From assembly GCA_016779165.1 (NCBI GenBank), contig JADHOE010000007.1, forward strand, positions 1 to 46,841: 46,841 nucleotides of DNA, written 5' to 3'. A program made the position numbers and the translations under genes. A model generated the notes under the pieces. It was not told the DNA's origin. It did not search any database and saw nothing but the letters and a program-made list of their open reading frames with translations. How positions within the stretch are numbered: position 1 is the stretch's first letter; every line of letters starts with the position of its first letter. Below are positions 10,066 to 18,214 of this stretch, piece by piece. Source of the DNA: Candidatus Margulisiibacteriota bacterium (lineage in GTDB: Bacteria > Margulisbacteria > Marinamargulisbacteria > UBA817).

Positions 10066-10641
10066 ATGCTGTCTGTTTTAGGCGTGGATGAGGCTGGTCG
10101 TGGGGCATTGGCTGGACCGGTTGTTGCATGTGCGGTTGCATTAAAACCATCATTTTGTTTTTTTAATGAAATGAATGATTCTAAGAAGCTAAATGAGACC
10201 ACTCGGGAGCGTTTATTTGAGCTGATTCAACCTCACATAAGATTGGGCGTCGGAATGGCGACGCATCGATGCATTGATACCATGAATATTTTAAAAGCGA
10301 CACTTTTAGCAATGAAAAAAGCCATTATTAGGGTGCCGAATCAAAAGTATACTGTCGTTATTGATGGCAGAGATTGCCCGTTAATCGATATGCCTTGCAC
10401 GGCTAAAATTAAGGCGGATACAACCGTTGTAGAAGTCATGGCGGCCTCCATATGTGCCAAGGTTATTCGAGACAAAATAATGCGTAAATACCATCGAATT
10501 TATGATCAATACAACTTTAACCAACATAAAGGGTACGGCACAACCGTTCACTATGACCGTTTGTTTGAGTTCGGGCATAGTCCAATTCATCGCCTGTCAT
10601 TTAATTTAAGTAAACAGTTAACATTATTTGCCCGGCATTAG
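10066..10641 (+). CDS. rnhB: Ribonuclease HII
   Basis: Removes ribonucleotides from DNA and RNA from RNA-DNA hybrids. The acidic catalytic set is visible: Asp and Glu in GVDEAGRG at the N-terminus, Asp in VVIDGRD near residue 104, and Asp in KADTTVVEVMAAS near 121. ATG 10066, 7 nt after the fabF stop, gives a normal N-terminus and 191 aa; an in-frame TTG at 10051 would add five residues and overlap fabF. Its last bases overlap the convergent cysS by 4 nt. Confidence 0.93.
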   Translation: MLSVLGVDEAGRGALAGPVVACAVALKPSFCFFNEMNDSKKLNETTRERLFELIQPHIRLGVGMATHRCIDTMNILKATLLAMKKAIIRVPNQKYTVVIDGRDCPLIDMPCTAKIKADTTVVEVMAASICAKVIRDKIMRKYHRIYDQYNFNQHKGYGTTVHYDRLFEFGHSPIHRLSFNLSKQLTLFARH

Positions 10642-11972
10642 CCTGTTCTGACGCGGTACCCGTCGGGCTTGTCTTCCACAATAAAGCCTGCAGATTCAAT
10701 TTCAATTCGTAATTGATCCGCTGTCTGGAAGTCTTTCACTTTTTTAGCTTCCCAGCGATCTTTTGCCATTGATTCAATATGTGCAGGAATGGTCGATGAT
10801 TGCTTATAAAATAAGCCAATTGACTGCCCCAGTTCAAGCAGCATGTTGGTGCCGCATTGATGCTCATGAATTAACCCATGCAATTCAAATAGTTTTGAGA
10901 TTGCGTCTGAAACATTTAAATCATTATATAGCGCCTGCCAAAACAGTGTCTTAATTTCATTAAATGGGACTTGTAAGTGGTCTGGAATTGGGGCATTGGG
11001 CACGATATCAAAAACGGAGGTAAGTTTTTTATAAGCAGTGCCAGCATCGTCTAATGCAGCTGTTGAGTATTGGAGTGGCGACCGATAATGAGTCCGCATT
11101 AGAAAAAAACGGACAATATCAGCTGGTGTTGTATTGTAGATATCCCTTAAGGTAAAAAAGTTGCCATCTGATTTTGACATTTTAAGATTATCAACGGTTA
11201 CAAACCCATTGTGTACCCAAACATTTGCAAATGGTGTGTGGTAGGCACATTTGGCTTGGGCCAGTTCATTCTCATGGTGCGGAAACTTTAAATCTGCCCC
11301 ACCACCATGAATATCGATGTGGGGCCCCAGTAACGATTCAACCATTGCCACACACTCTGTATGCCACCCAGGTCGCCCGTTTCCCCATGGGGAGGGCCAA
11401 TAGGGTTCGTCATCTTTTGAGGGTTTCCACAAAATAAAGTCCAAAGGCGATTCTTTTTGATGGTTAACGTCGATTCTATGGCCAGCATTAAGGTCACCGA
11501 TGCTTTTATTGGATAACTGGCCGTAATTTTTATCTGCATTTATCCGAAAGAAAACACTGCCATCAACCACATAGGCCGCATTTTTTTCGATGAGTGATTG
11601 AATGAGCTTAACCATGTGTGGTATGTGATCGGTTGCCAATGGGTAGTTGTTCGCTGGAATAATGTTTAGCTTTTCCATGTCTTCGGTATAGGCATCAATA
11701 AATTCTTGGGTTAATTGAGTCACCGGTTCTTTTCGCTCGATTGCACGTGCTATAATTTTATCGTCAATGTCGGTGAAGTTTTGAATATGCGTCACATTGT
11801 ATCCATGGTGGCTTAGTACGCGTTTTAACAGGTCAAAGGTAACATACGCACGTGCGTGACCCAAATGGCAATAATCGTATACGGTTACCCCGCAGACATA
11901 CAACGATACGTTTGGTGGGGAAATTGGGCAAAAGTCGCTGACCTCTTTTGTTAAACTATTGTACAGTTTCAT
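10638..11972 (-). CDS. cysS: Cysteinyl-tRNA synthetase
   Basis: Class I synthetase that charges tRNA-Cys. Taking the ATG at 11972 (444 aa), the N-terminus MKLYNSLTKE is the family norm. Earlier in-frame ATGs at 11978, 11984 and 11990 would only add residues and deepen the overlap with panB. Cys27 (zinc ligand, VCGVTVYD), the HLGH form of the HIGH motif at 36-39, the zinc-site WHTEC and FPHHENE motifs, and KMSKS (LKMSKSDGN) are all present. It is the last gene of the panD-lysA-dacA-panB-cysS operon. Confidence 0.96.
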   Translation of the reverse strand: MKLYNSLTKEVSDFCPISPPNVSLYVCGVTVYDYCHLGHARAYVTFDLLKRVLSHHGYNVTHIQNFTDIDDKIIARAIERKEPVTQLTQEFIDAYTEDMEKLNIIPANNYPLATDHIPHMVKLIQSLIEKNAAYVVDGSVFFRINADKNYGQLSNKSIGDLNAGHRIDVNHQKESPLDFILWKPSKDDEPYWPSPWGNGRPGWHTECVAMVESLLGPHIDIHGGGADLKFPHHENELAQAKCAYHTPFANVWVHNGFVTVDNLKMSKSDGNFFTLRDIYNTTPADIVRFFLMRTHYRSPLQYSTAALDDAGTAYKKLTSVFDIVPNAPIPDHLQVPFNEIKTLFWQALYNDLNVSDAISKLFELHGLIHEHQCGTNMLLELGQSIGLFYKQSSTIPAHIESMAKDRWEAKKVKDFQTADQLRIEIESAGFIVEDKPDGYRVRTG

Positions 11973-12756
11973 CGGCATAGGCATGATCATTGGTTGGAAA
12001 CTGACCGGTTTCTACATCATTTTTGAAAGCAGCTAGTGCGTCTTTAATTAGTGAATGACCATTTAGGTACTGCTTAACAAATTTTGGGGAAAAGTTGGGG
12101 GTCAAACCCAGCAGGTCATTGGTAACTAAAATTTGCCCAGAACAGCTGGGGCCAGCCCCAATCCCAATGGTTGGGCAATCAACGAGGGATGTGATGGTCT
12201 TGGATAGTTCAATGGAAACTTTTTCCAGTACAATAGCAAATACCCCAATATTAGCCAACGATTTTGCCAGTTCGCAAAGCTCATTTTTTTCGCTTTTCGA
12301 TGTTCCTTTAAGGTGATATCCACCGATTTCATGTATGTATTGTGGCTGAAGCCCAATATGTGCCATCACAGGAATGCCTTCTTGGACTAACCGCGCAATG
12401 GTTGGGATGTTTGTGGGCCGAACCTCGCACTTTACAGCATGTGCCCCAGCTTGCACTAGGGTGGCTGCATTTTCAAGTGTTTTTTCGGGGGATACATTAT
12501 AGGTCATGAATGGCATATCAGAAACAATAAAGCTCTTAGGTGCGCCATTTTTAACGGCTTTGGTATGGTAAACCATATCTTGAAGTGTCATGGTTACAGT
12601 TGTAGAGTCACCAAAAAATGTATGCCTTAAGGAGTCCCCAACTAAAATGCCATCAATTGCAACGTCATTGATCATCTGAGCCATGCTTGCGTCGTATGCT
12701 GTAAGCATGACAATGGGAACTTTTTTTAAGTATTTCTCTTTAAATTCTTTGATCAT
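11956..12756 (-). CDS. panB: 3-methyl-2-oxobutanoate hydroxymethyltransferase
   Basis: First committed step to pantoate and thus coenzyme A, using methylene-THF and a divalent metal. It has 266 aa. Family segments include VPIVMLTAYDAS (residues 14-25), the metal-binding VGDSL, the KSFIVSDMPFMTY stretch near 80, KCE near 115 and GIGAGPSCSGQ near 205. ATG overlaps the dacA stop by 4 nt (ATGA). With panD at the head of the same operon, two of the pantothenate genes sit together; panC is not in the window. Confidence 0.96.
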   Translation of the reverse strand: MIKEFKEKYLKKVPIVMLTAYDASMAQMINDVAIDGILVGDSLRHTFFGDSTTVTMTLQDMVYHTKAVKNGAPKSFIVSDMPFMTYNVSPEKTLENAATLVQAGAHAVKCEVRPTNIPTIARLVQEGIPVMAHIGLQPQYIHEIGGYHLKGTSKSEKNELCELAKSLANIGVFAIVLEKVSIELSKTITSLVDCPTIGIGAGPSCSGQILVTNDLLGLTPNFSPKFVKQYLNGHSLIKDALAAFKNDVETGQFPTNDHAYADETVQ

Positions 12757-13517
12757 ACGGTGCTTTCCTTAAATAAATTAAACAATCGTGTTTCAAGTGC
12801 TTCCCGATTTAAAAATCGGGTAAGGCTACCTTCTTCGGCAACTGAAATGGTGCCAGTTTCTTCTGAAACAACAATAACCAAGGCGTCGGTTTCTTCGCTA
12901 ATGCCAATGGCCGACATATGTCGGGTTCCCAATCGTTTATCTGACACAGTTGAGTTTGTTAATGGCAGCAGGCACCCGGCTGTCAAAATTTCATTTCCCC
13001 GAATAATAACTGCGCCATCGTGGGTGGGTGACCCCGGCCAAAATAATGAACACATTAACTCAGATGTTAATTTTGCTTGAATTGAAATTCCTGATTCAGT
13101 GTATTCATCAAGCGGTGATTTTTGTTCCAATACTATTAGTGCACCAATTTTGTTTTTAGACAAAAATTCAACACTTTGTAAAATTCGCTTAATAAGTAGG
13201 GGCTGCTTTTTATTTTTTGATTGCCCGGATATGAACAAGTGGCCACGTCGAATTCGTTCAGATGCGCGCCGAATATCATTTTGAAATACAATTAAGACAT
13301 AAACAATTAATACAATAAAGAGTCGCTCTATGCACCAAGCGAGCATGGACAACCCAATCATTTGGGATAATGAATATACCCCAATGAATGCCATAATGAT
13401 TGGCATTAAGTTTTGAATTTGTGCCTTACGAAGCATGGAAAAAAACAGGTATGCTAGACTTGCAATTAAGAAAAAATCAACAATAAATAAGGGCGTGATA
13501 TTTATATCATACGGCAT
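12753..13517 (-). CDS. dacA: Membrane diadenylate cyclase (CdaA/DacA type) with altered RHR motif
   Basis: Makes the second messenger c-di-AMP from two ATP. It has 254 aa with three N-terminal hydrophobic helices (about residues 10-85) followed by the DAC domain. The DGA motif is intact (PTHDGAVII). The second catalytic motif, normally RHR in GTRHRAALG, reads GTRHMSAIG here, so its last Arg is Met (codon at 12915-12917, minus strand). In many bacteria cdaA is followed by ybbR and glmM; here it lies between lysA (11-nt overlap) and panB (4-nt overlap). The fold assignment is secure. Activity is not assured because of the substitution. Confidence 0.9.
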   Translation of the reverse strand: MPYDINITPLFIVDFFLIASLAYLFFSMLRKAQIQNLMPIIMAFIGVYSLSQMIGLSMLAWCIERLFIVLIVYVLIVFQNDIRRASERIRRGHLFISGQSKNKKQPLLIKRILQSVEFLSKNKIGALIVLEQKSPLDEYTESGISIQAKLTSELMCSLFWPGSPTHDGAVIIRGNEILTAGCLLPLTNSTVSDKRLGTRHMSAIGISEETDALVIVVSEETGTISVAEEGSLTRFLNREALETRLFNLFKESTV

Positions 13518-14796
13518 CGTACTGAATAATATCCTTATAAGACTCGCGCTTTACTAATATGCGAGGGGCACCATTATGAACAGCAACCATGGCTGGTTTG
13601 CAAAAACGATTGTAATTGGAGGACATGGAATAATTATAGGCACCAGTACCATACACCACCAATAATTGGTTTTTTTCTACCAAGGGCAATTCAACGTGTT
13701 TCGCTAATATGTCCCCAGATTCGCAAAACTTCCCCGCTATTGTGTATGTATCTCGATGGTCTGAAGATGGCGCTACGATATCAAACGTATATTCTGACTG
13801 ATACATCATTGGGCGAGGGTTGTCGGCCATGCCGCCATCAACAAATACATAGGGCTCATGGTTGGCAATTGGTTTAACTGCGCCTACCGTATAAAGCGTT
13901 ACCCCAGCTTGGGCAATGATGGATCTCCCAGGCTCAAAAATCAGTTTTGGGTGAGGCAGTCGGTTTGCATCGCATAATAATTTCAACTCATTGGCCATGG
14001 CTAAAATAATGTCAGATACATCTGGTGCCTGATCATTCTTTGTGTAGCTCACTCCAAATCCTCCCCCGCAATTGACTTCTTTTACAGAAACATTCAGGTC
14101 TTCTTGAATGGTTTTTATAAAATTAACCAGAATGGCCACAAGGTCCATGTAGGGAGTGGTATCAAAAATTTGGGAGCCAATGTGGGCATGAATGCCAATA
14201 AAGTCGCCCCAGTCTGAACAGGATGTCGCCTGAATAAGGGGCAAGGCTTCGTTGAATGGCAACCCGAATTTGGAGTCTATGTGGCCGGTTTTAATGTACT
14301 CATGAGTGTGTGCTTCAATGCCAGGCTTTATCCGAAACATTAGCAATGCTTTTTTGTTTTTTTCTTGCGCAATACGTGAAATATTGTGAAGTTCGTCGGC
14401 ATTGTCTACAACCAAACGAATGCCATGGTCAATGGCCAAGGCCAGTTCTTCCTTTGACTTATTATTTCCATGAAAATAAATTTGATTTCGGTCAACATTG
14501 CTATTTAATACGGTATAAAGCTCACCACCTGAAACAACATCTGCACCAATACCGTTGGATGCCATTAGGTTTGATAGTCCTATATTTAGGCCAGCTTTTG
14601 ATGCATAAGCAATGCAAAAGTTTGGGTAATGCTCACTCAGTAAGTGGGTAAATAATTGGCAGTTTTTTATAATTGTTGCTTCATCAATAATATACAGTGG
14701 GGTGTTGTATGTGGCGGCTAATTCTGTAAGAGAGCATCCGCCAATAATGATATCATTGATGGCTTTTTTAAATGTTATTGGGTGGATATTGGTCAT
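13507..14796 (-). CDS. lysA: Diaminopimelate decarboxylase
   Basis: PLP-dependent enzyme converting meso-diaminopimelate to lysine. It has 429 aa. The PLP-binding Lys67 lies in YASKAG, followed by HIGSQI, the phosphate-binding [15 protein letters not shown], and the active-site CESGDIL and [12 protein letters not shown] motifs. ATG overlaps the panD stop by 4 nt. Presence of DAP decarboxylase agrees with a DAP-containing peptidoglycan, as the nearby murE suggests. Confidence 0.96.
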   Translation of the reverse strand: MTNIHPITFKKAINDIIIGGCSLTELAATYNTPLYIIDEATIIKNCQLFTHLLSEHYPNFCIAYASKAGLNIGLSNLMASNGIGADVVSGGELYTVLNSNVDRNQIYFHGNNKSKEELALAIDHGIRLVVDNADELHNISRIAQEKNKKALLMFRIKPGIEAHTHEYIKTGHIDSKFGLPFNEALPLIQATSCSDWGDFIGIHAHIGSQIFDTTPYMDLVAILVNFIKTIQEDLNVSVKEVNCGGGFGVSYTKNDQAPDVSDIILAMANELKLLCDANRLPHPKLIFEPGRSIIAQAGVTLYTVGAVKPIANHEPYVFVDGGMADNPRPMMYQSEYTFDIVAPSSDHRDTYTIAGKFCESGDILAKHVELPLVEKNQLLVVYGTGAYNYSMSSNYNRFCKPAMVAVHNGAPRILVKRESYKDIIQYDAV

Positions 14797-15122
14797 GTGT
14801 CGCGTAAGTCAATTAATGTTGGCTCTAGTGTTTCTGATGATAAAATCTGTGCATAACTTAAAATAAATACTTGGTCACCAATTGCACCTTTTCTTGCTGC
14901 TGGACCATTCAATGCAATAACATTGGAATTTCGAGGGCCTTTGATGACATAGGTTTCCAAACGCTCCCCATTGTTTAGGTTGACCACTTGCACACGTTCA
15001 TTTTCTCTAATATTGGCCGTTTCCATAATCGATTCATCAATGGTAATCGACCCTACGTAGTAAAGCTCTGTGTGGGTAATGGTTGCATACGATATTTTTG
15101 ACTTAAGAACCGTAATTTGCAT
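14793..15122 (-). CDS. panD: Aspartate 1-decarboxylase proenzyme
   Basis: Makes beta-alanine for pantothenate and is activated by self-cleavage to a pyruvoyl enzyme. With the start at ATG 15122 (109 aa) the N-terminus [10 protein letters not shown] is the family norm, and the cleavage site falls at Gly24-Ser25 in YVGSIT. The catalytic Lys9 and the GPAARKG motif are present. An in-frame ATG at 15158 would add 12 residues but overlaps the -35 element. The -10 box ends only 7 nt before ATG 15122, so the message is probably leaderless. It heads the operon with lysA, dacA, panB and cysS. Confidence 0.95.
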   Translation of the reverse strand: MQITVLKSKISYATITHTELYYVGSITIDESIMETANIRENERVQVVNLNNGERLETYVIKGPRNSNVIALNGPAARKGAIGDQVFILSYAQILSSETLEPTLIDLRDT

Positions 15123-15129
15123 GGAATGC

Positions 15130-15158
15130 ATTATACAATTAATGAAGGCAAGGTACAA
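15130..15158 (-). promoter_or_regulatory. Promoter of the panD-lysA-dacA-panB-cysS operon, predicted leaderless
   Basis: On the minus strand: TTGTAC (15158-15153), a 17-nt spacer and a perfect TATAAT (15135-15130). Seven nt separate the -10 box from the panD ATG at 15122, so the normal start distance puts the first transcribed base at or next to the A of the start codon. Confidence 0.75.
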
Positions 15159-15189
15159 ATAATCTTACCTGATTACTTGCCATTGATAA

Positions 15190-16215
15190 TTAATCTTCAT
15201 ACATTGATTGGTCCAAATCAATGAGCGTGATATGGTCCATGGACTCCGTTTTAATTTTTTTGATTTTAGATAACTTTTTAATGAGTTCCGCAATTTTTTG
15301 GCCTTTGTCATGAATGACATTGGAAAAATCCTTAATTTCTTTATTCTGTGATTTTTGGTCAATGGCACGTGCATAATTAATAATGGGTACCAGGTCATTT
15401 CCGATGTTATGGCTAATGGTGGCCACTGTTTTTTTGATTGCATTCATGTCAGATAAAATAAGTTCCTTGTTAAGCTCTTGAATTTTTTTGATTGAGGCTG
15501 TCTCTTTTTCGTGGGCCAATTTAATACGTTTGTTATCCCGCAGTGATTTTTGCAATAATAATTGGTTTTTTCGAGCATAAAAATGCGCGATGGTTTCGTG
15601 GATGAGTAATGCAATGATTGCGATTATAAACCCAGTATAATTTAGTAAGAATTTGAAGATATTTAGTGTTTTTTGATCAATAAAGAATGTTGTATTAAGC
15701 ATTGGCAGTTTACTAAAATACATAATTGAATAGGTTATTATAGGGATGCCGCATGAGATTAGTCTGTATGGCCACTTTTCATTTGAAAAAATAATAAAGG
15801 CCAAAACTAGAATGGACAGCATCATTTGGGTATTAACAAAGACTTGCTGCAATAGAATGTTGAATATTAAAATTGAGCTGCAGGCAGTAAATAAGACCAA
15901 AAAGCTAGCTAAGATGTGCTTTTTGATTGCATTGCATACAAGAGCTGTTGCGTAGAGAAGTGAAACAAGCATGGCCAAGAATGCAATCAAAAGGTAATGC
16001 TGAACGAAAAAGAAAATGGCATAAAATATACCAAGACTAAATCCAAATATAGCAAGGCCATTGGTTAAGGCAATACTTTTTTTTTGTTCAATTGGTGTTG
16101 TGGTTTCAACACCAATGCTAAATAAATACCGACAAAAAAATGCAAATTGGTTAACGATGCGTTTATTTTTTTGTTTAATTGGAACCCCCAAATGGGTGAT
16201 TTTAGGCATCATCAT
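15190..16215 (-). CDS. Membrane sensor with histidine-kinase-like dimerisation helices but no ATPase domain
   Basis: Unrecognised as a whole (341 aa; three consecutive ATGs make the start uncertain by two residues). Residues about 45-215 form six or seven hydrophobic helices. They are followed by a charged helix (about 220-260), then TISHNIGNDLVPIINYARA with His269. This resembles the H-D-x-N-N-x-L phospho-acceptor helix of hybrid kinases. A second helix (about 285-320) would complete a DHp hairpin, and the protein stops at ITLIDLDQSMYED, where a kinase would enter its ATP-binding domain. No N, G1 or G2 boxes follow. The panD promoter begins about 30 nt beyond its stop. It lies 59 nt downstream of the terpene synthase on the same strand. 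It may be a truncated kinase, a phosphotransfer-type protein or a dimerising membrane scaffold. Confidence 0.55.
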   Translation of the reverse strand: MMMPKITHLGVPIKQKNKRIVNQFAFFCRYLFSIGVETTTPIEQKKSIALTNGLAIFGFSLGIFYAIFFFVQHYLLIAFLAMLVSLLYATALVCNAIKKHILASFLVLFTACSSILIFNILLQQVFVNTQMMLSILVLAFIIFSNEKWPYRLISCGIPIITYSIMYFSKLPMLNTTFFIDQKTLNIFKFLLNYTGFIIAIIALLIHETIAHFYARKNQLLLQKSLRDNKRIKLAHEKETASIKKIQELNKELILSDMNAIKKTVATISHNIGNDLVPIINYARAIDQKSQNKEIKDFSNVIHDKGQKIAELIKKLSKIKKIKTESMDHITLIDLDQSMYED

Positions 16216-16274
16216 AACAAATTAATTTATAATTCTAAACATTTGGTGAAATCTTTAGGGTTTTAAGAGTAGGC

Positions 16275-18152
16275 TCAAATACCCGTACCAGTAATTGTCT
16301 TAATAAGTCCATCAAGCCGTCTTAATGCAGAAGCATTAAGTTCCTTTGAGTTTATCTTGGTTTGCTGTTCTTTAAATTTTTTATTTTTATATCGGCCGGT
16401 ATTGTAACACCACTCAACATGCCCACTAACCCAGTTTTGGACGGTTTTTACATGGTTTATTTCATTATTGTTGAGTGAATGGTCATCAAGCAATTTTTCA
16501 GACAGCGCTTCAACTTTTTTAGCTGTAATCTCATGCTGTTCGAGAAAATATTGAATGGCATCTCCAAGCGTAACTTTGTTGTCCTTCATGTAAATTAATA
16601 TACCATTTTGGGGCAACTTCTCTTTAATGTTGTCAGGCAACTCATTGTATTTGGAGTTAAATGTCATTTTGTCAGCGTCATCACCTAAAGAATCAAGGGC
16701 TTCTTTTTCATAAGATACAATCTCGTTAACTAATGCAATGTTTGTGTTAGCTTCTTTTATAAGTTCCTTGTAATTTGATTTAGCATTTAATGCTTCAATA
16801 TCTTTATGGGTGAGGCCTTTTAGGGCCATATCTAATTTAAGCATTTCATCGAATCCAAGAGAGTTTTTACGGTTGTCCATAAACGCACGAAAGGTTAATT
16901 TGTCTATTGATTTGGTTCTAATTTCTGCTTCAGAAACTGTGGATTTATGCTGCGCCTGAACTTGATCTAAAAACCCCTTAAATAAAACATTAAAATCAGT
17001 GTCGTAATGGACTGCGACTTTTTTTAGATCACAATGAAGATCTTGTAATGCATTTACATAGGCTTGTATGTCATGCGGAAGGGAACTAAAGTCTTGCGTT
17101 AATTTGCCATTACTTAACGCTTCATAAAAGGCAGTATTAAAATTTTTGCTTTCATTAGGTGTCGTGTGATCCAATCTATCATCAATCAAAGAGCCCACAA
17201 TCAGCCATTTTAAAATAATTAGGAGGCTAAAATTTTTCGTTACGGTTGGGCCATGAGTGCGATGGACCAACTCTGGTACTTTAGTCTCCAGAATTTTAGC
17301 TGCTTTTCTTTGCTGAATGTAAAGCGATAATGAATTTGGGCAAAAATTGAGAAAAAAGGCCAGGGACTCATCACTGGGTTTTGGAAGGTGAAGCTTTTGG
17401 CATACCTTAATGAGTGCCTGTAGTTTATCTCTTTCATATACTTCTGAAAGTTTGAACTTCTCCATGTATTCATCTAACGCTTTCTCTAAACCCTCTATTT
17501 CTTCTAGTTGTACTTCATTTTTTTTTGGGGGTATGAAAAAATTAAGCGTGCCAGTGCCGGTGCGGGTGCGGGCCATTGGTACCTGGGTGGTTTTTAGGGC
17601 GCAACTCGGACAAAATGGTGAATCTTCAAGCTTGATATAACTAGGACCTTGGTTCCCTTTTATACCAACATCTTCTTCACGTTCAGCTTTTTCAGTATGG
17701 TTTTCTTGTTCATTACTTTTTTTTGGAGCATTACCAAAAATCTGTGCGACTGCAGTTAGTAGTTTTGATATCCCATCACGAAGTCTCTGAAGTGTTGAGG
17801 GGTTCAGCTGGTCGGGACTGAGTGGCTTGGTCTTATTACACGAAGAGCTACTGTTATATTGCTTATCCATTGAGGGGTTCAGTTGGTCGGGACTGAATAA
17901 TAGCATTGTCTTATCAGGTGAATGTCTTGTGTCACGAATAACAAATGTTTGAGGTTTGAATGCTTTAAGTAAATGAGGGGGTGTATCTTTTTTTTGGCAG
18001 GCAAAAAGCCCCGGTTTGTTTGGTTTCGCTCTGGGATCAAGGGCCCACGGACCTGCACCAAATCCGGCACCATTAACTAAATATTGGCGGGGGGTATTAG
18101 TAGTAGGAGGAGTAGAAAATGGCTTGCAAGATATTGGATCAACAAATGGCAT
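16275..18152 (-). CDS. Class I terpene synthase (cyclase) with long N-terminal extension
   Basis: The C-terminal part (about residues 250-600) carries the metal- and diphosphate-binding signatures of class I terpene synthases in order and spacing: the aspartate-rich motif DDRLD at 324-328, a pyrophosphate-sensing Arg at 428 (NRKNSLG), the NSE triad N476-S480-E484 (NEIVSYEKE), and the C-terminal Arg587-Tyr588 (WVSGHVEWCYNTGRYK). Such enzymes ionise a prenyl diphosphate with three Mg2+ and cyclise it. The first 215 residues are Pro/Ser/Thr-rich and look disordered, with two copies of SPDQLNPS and a CPSC motif; I recognise no domain there. At 625 aa it is far longer than typical bacterial cyclases (about 330-420). 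A Shine-Dalgarno (AAGGAAG) supports ATG 18152. Substrate and product cannot be told. Confidence 0.8.
   Translation of the reverse strand: MPFVDPISCKPFSTPPTTNTPRQYLVNGAGFGAGPWALDPRAKPNKPGLFACQKKDTPPHLLKAFKPQTFVIRDTRHSPDKTMLLFSPDQLNPSMDKQYNSSSSCNKTKPLSPDQLNPSTLQRLRDGISKLLTAVAQIFGNAPKKSNEQENHTEKAEREEDVGIKGNQGPSYIKLEDSPFCPSCALKTTQVPMARTRTGTGTLNFFIPPKKNEVQLEEIEGLEKALDEYMEKFKLSEVYERDKLQALIKVCQKLHLPKPSDESLAFFLNFCPNSLSLYIQQRKAAKILETKVPELVHRTHGPTVTKNFSLLIILKWLIVGSLIDDRLDHTTPNESKNFNTAFYEALSNGKLTQDFSSLPHDIQAYVNALQDLHCDLKKVAVHYDTDFNVLFKGFLDQVQAQHKSTVSEAEIRTKSIDKLTFRAFMDNRKNSLGFDEMLKLDMALKGLTHKDIEALNAKSNYKELIKEANTNIALVNEIVSYEKEALDSLGDDADKMTFNSKYNELPDNIKEKLPQNGILIYMKDNKVTLGDAIQYFLEQHEITAKKVEALSEKLLDDHSLNNNEINHVKTVQNWVSGHVEWCYNTGRYKNKKFKEQQTKINSKELNASALRRLDGLIKTITGTGI
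17795..17896 (-). repeat. Pair of 27-nt direct repeats, 75 nt apart, in the terpene synthase N-terminus
   Basis: Copies at 17795-17821 and 17870-17896 differ at one position and keep reading frame (75 nt is 25 codons). Both encode SPDQLNPS. The frame-preserving spacing points to an in-gene duplication in the disordered extension. Two copies with coding function is not a CRISPR. Confidence 0.8.
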
Positions 18153-18214
18153 TGGTCTTCCTTTTTGATAATAAATTAAAATGGGAAATCCAATATAAAT
18201 TAACTCAATCTGAT

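Noticed and set aside
15159-15190. Missing ATPase domain of the sensor protein in another frame downstream
   Set aside because: Only about 30 nt separate its stop from the panD promoter, and no N, G1 or G2 box is encoded in any frame there.
17795-17896. Direct repeats as a possible CRISPR
   Set aside because: Only two copies, inside a long coding frame, with codon-multiple spacing.
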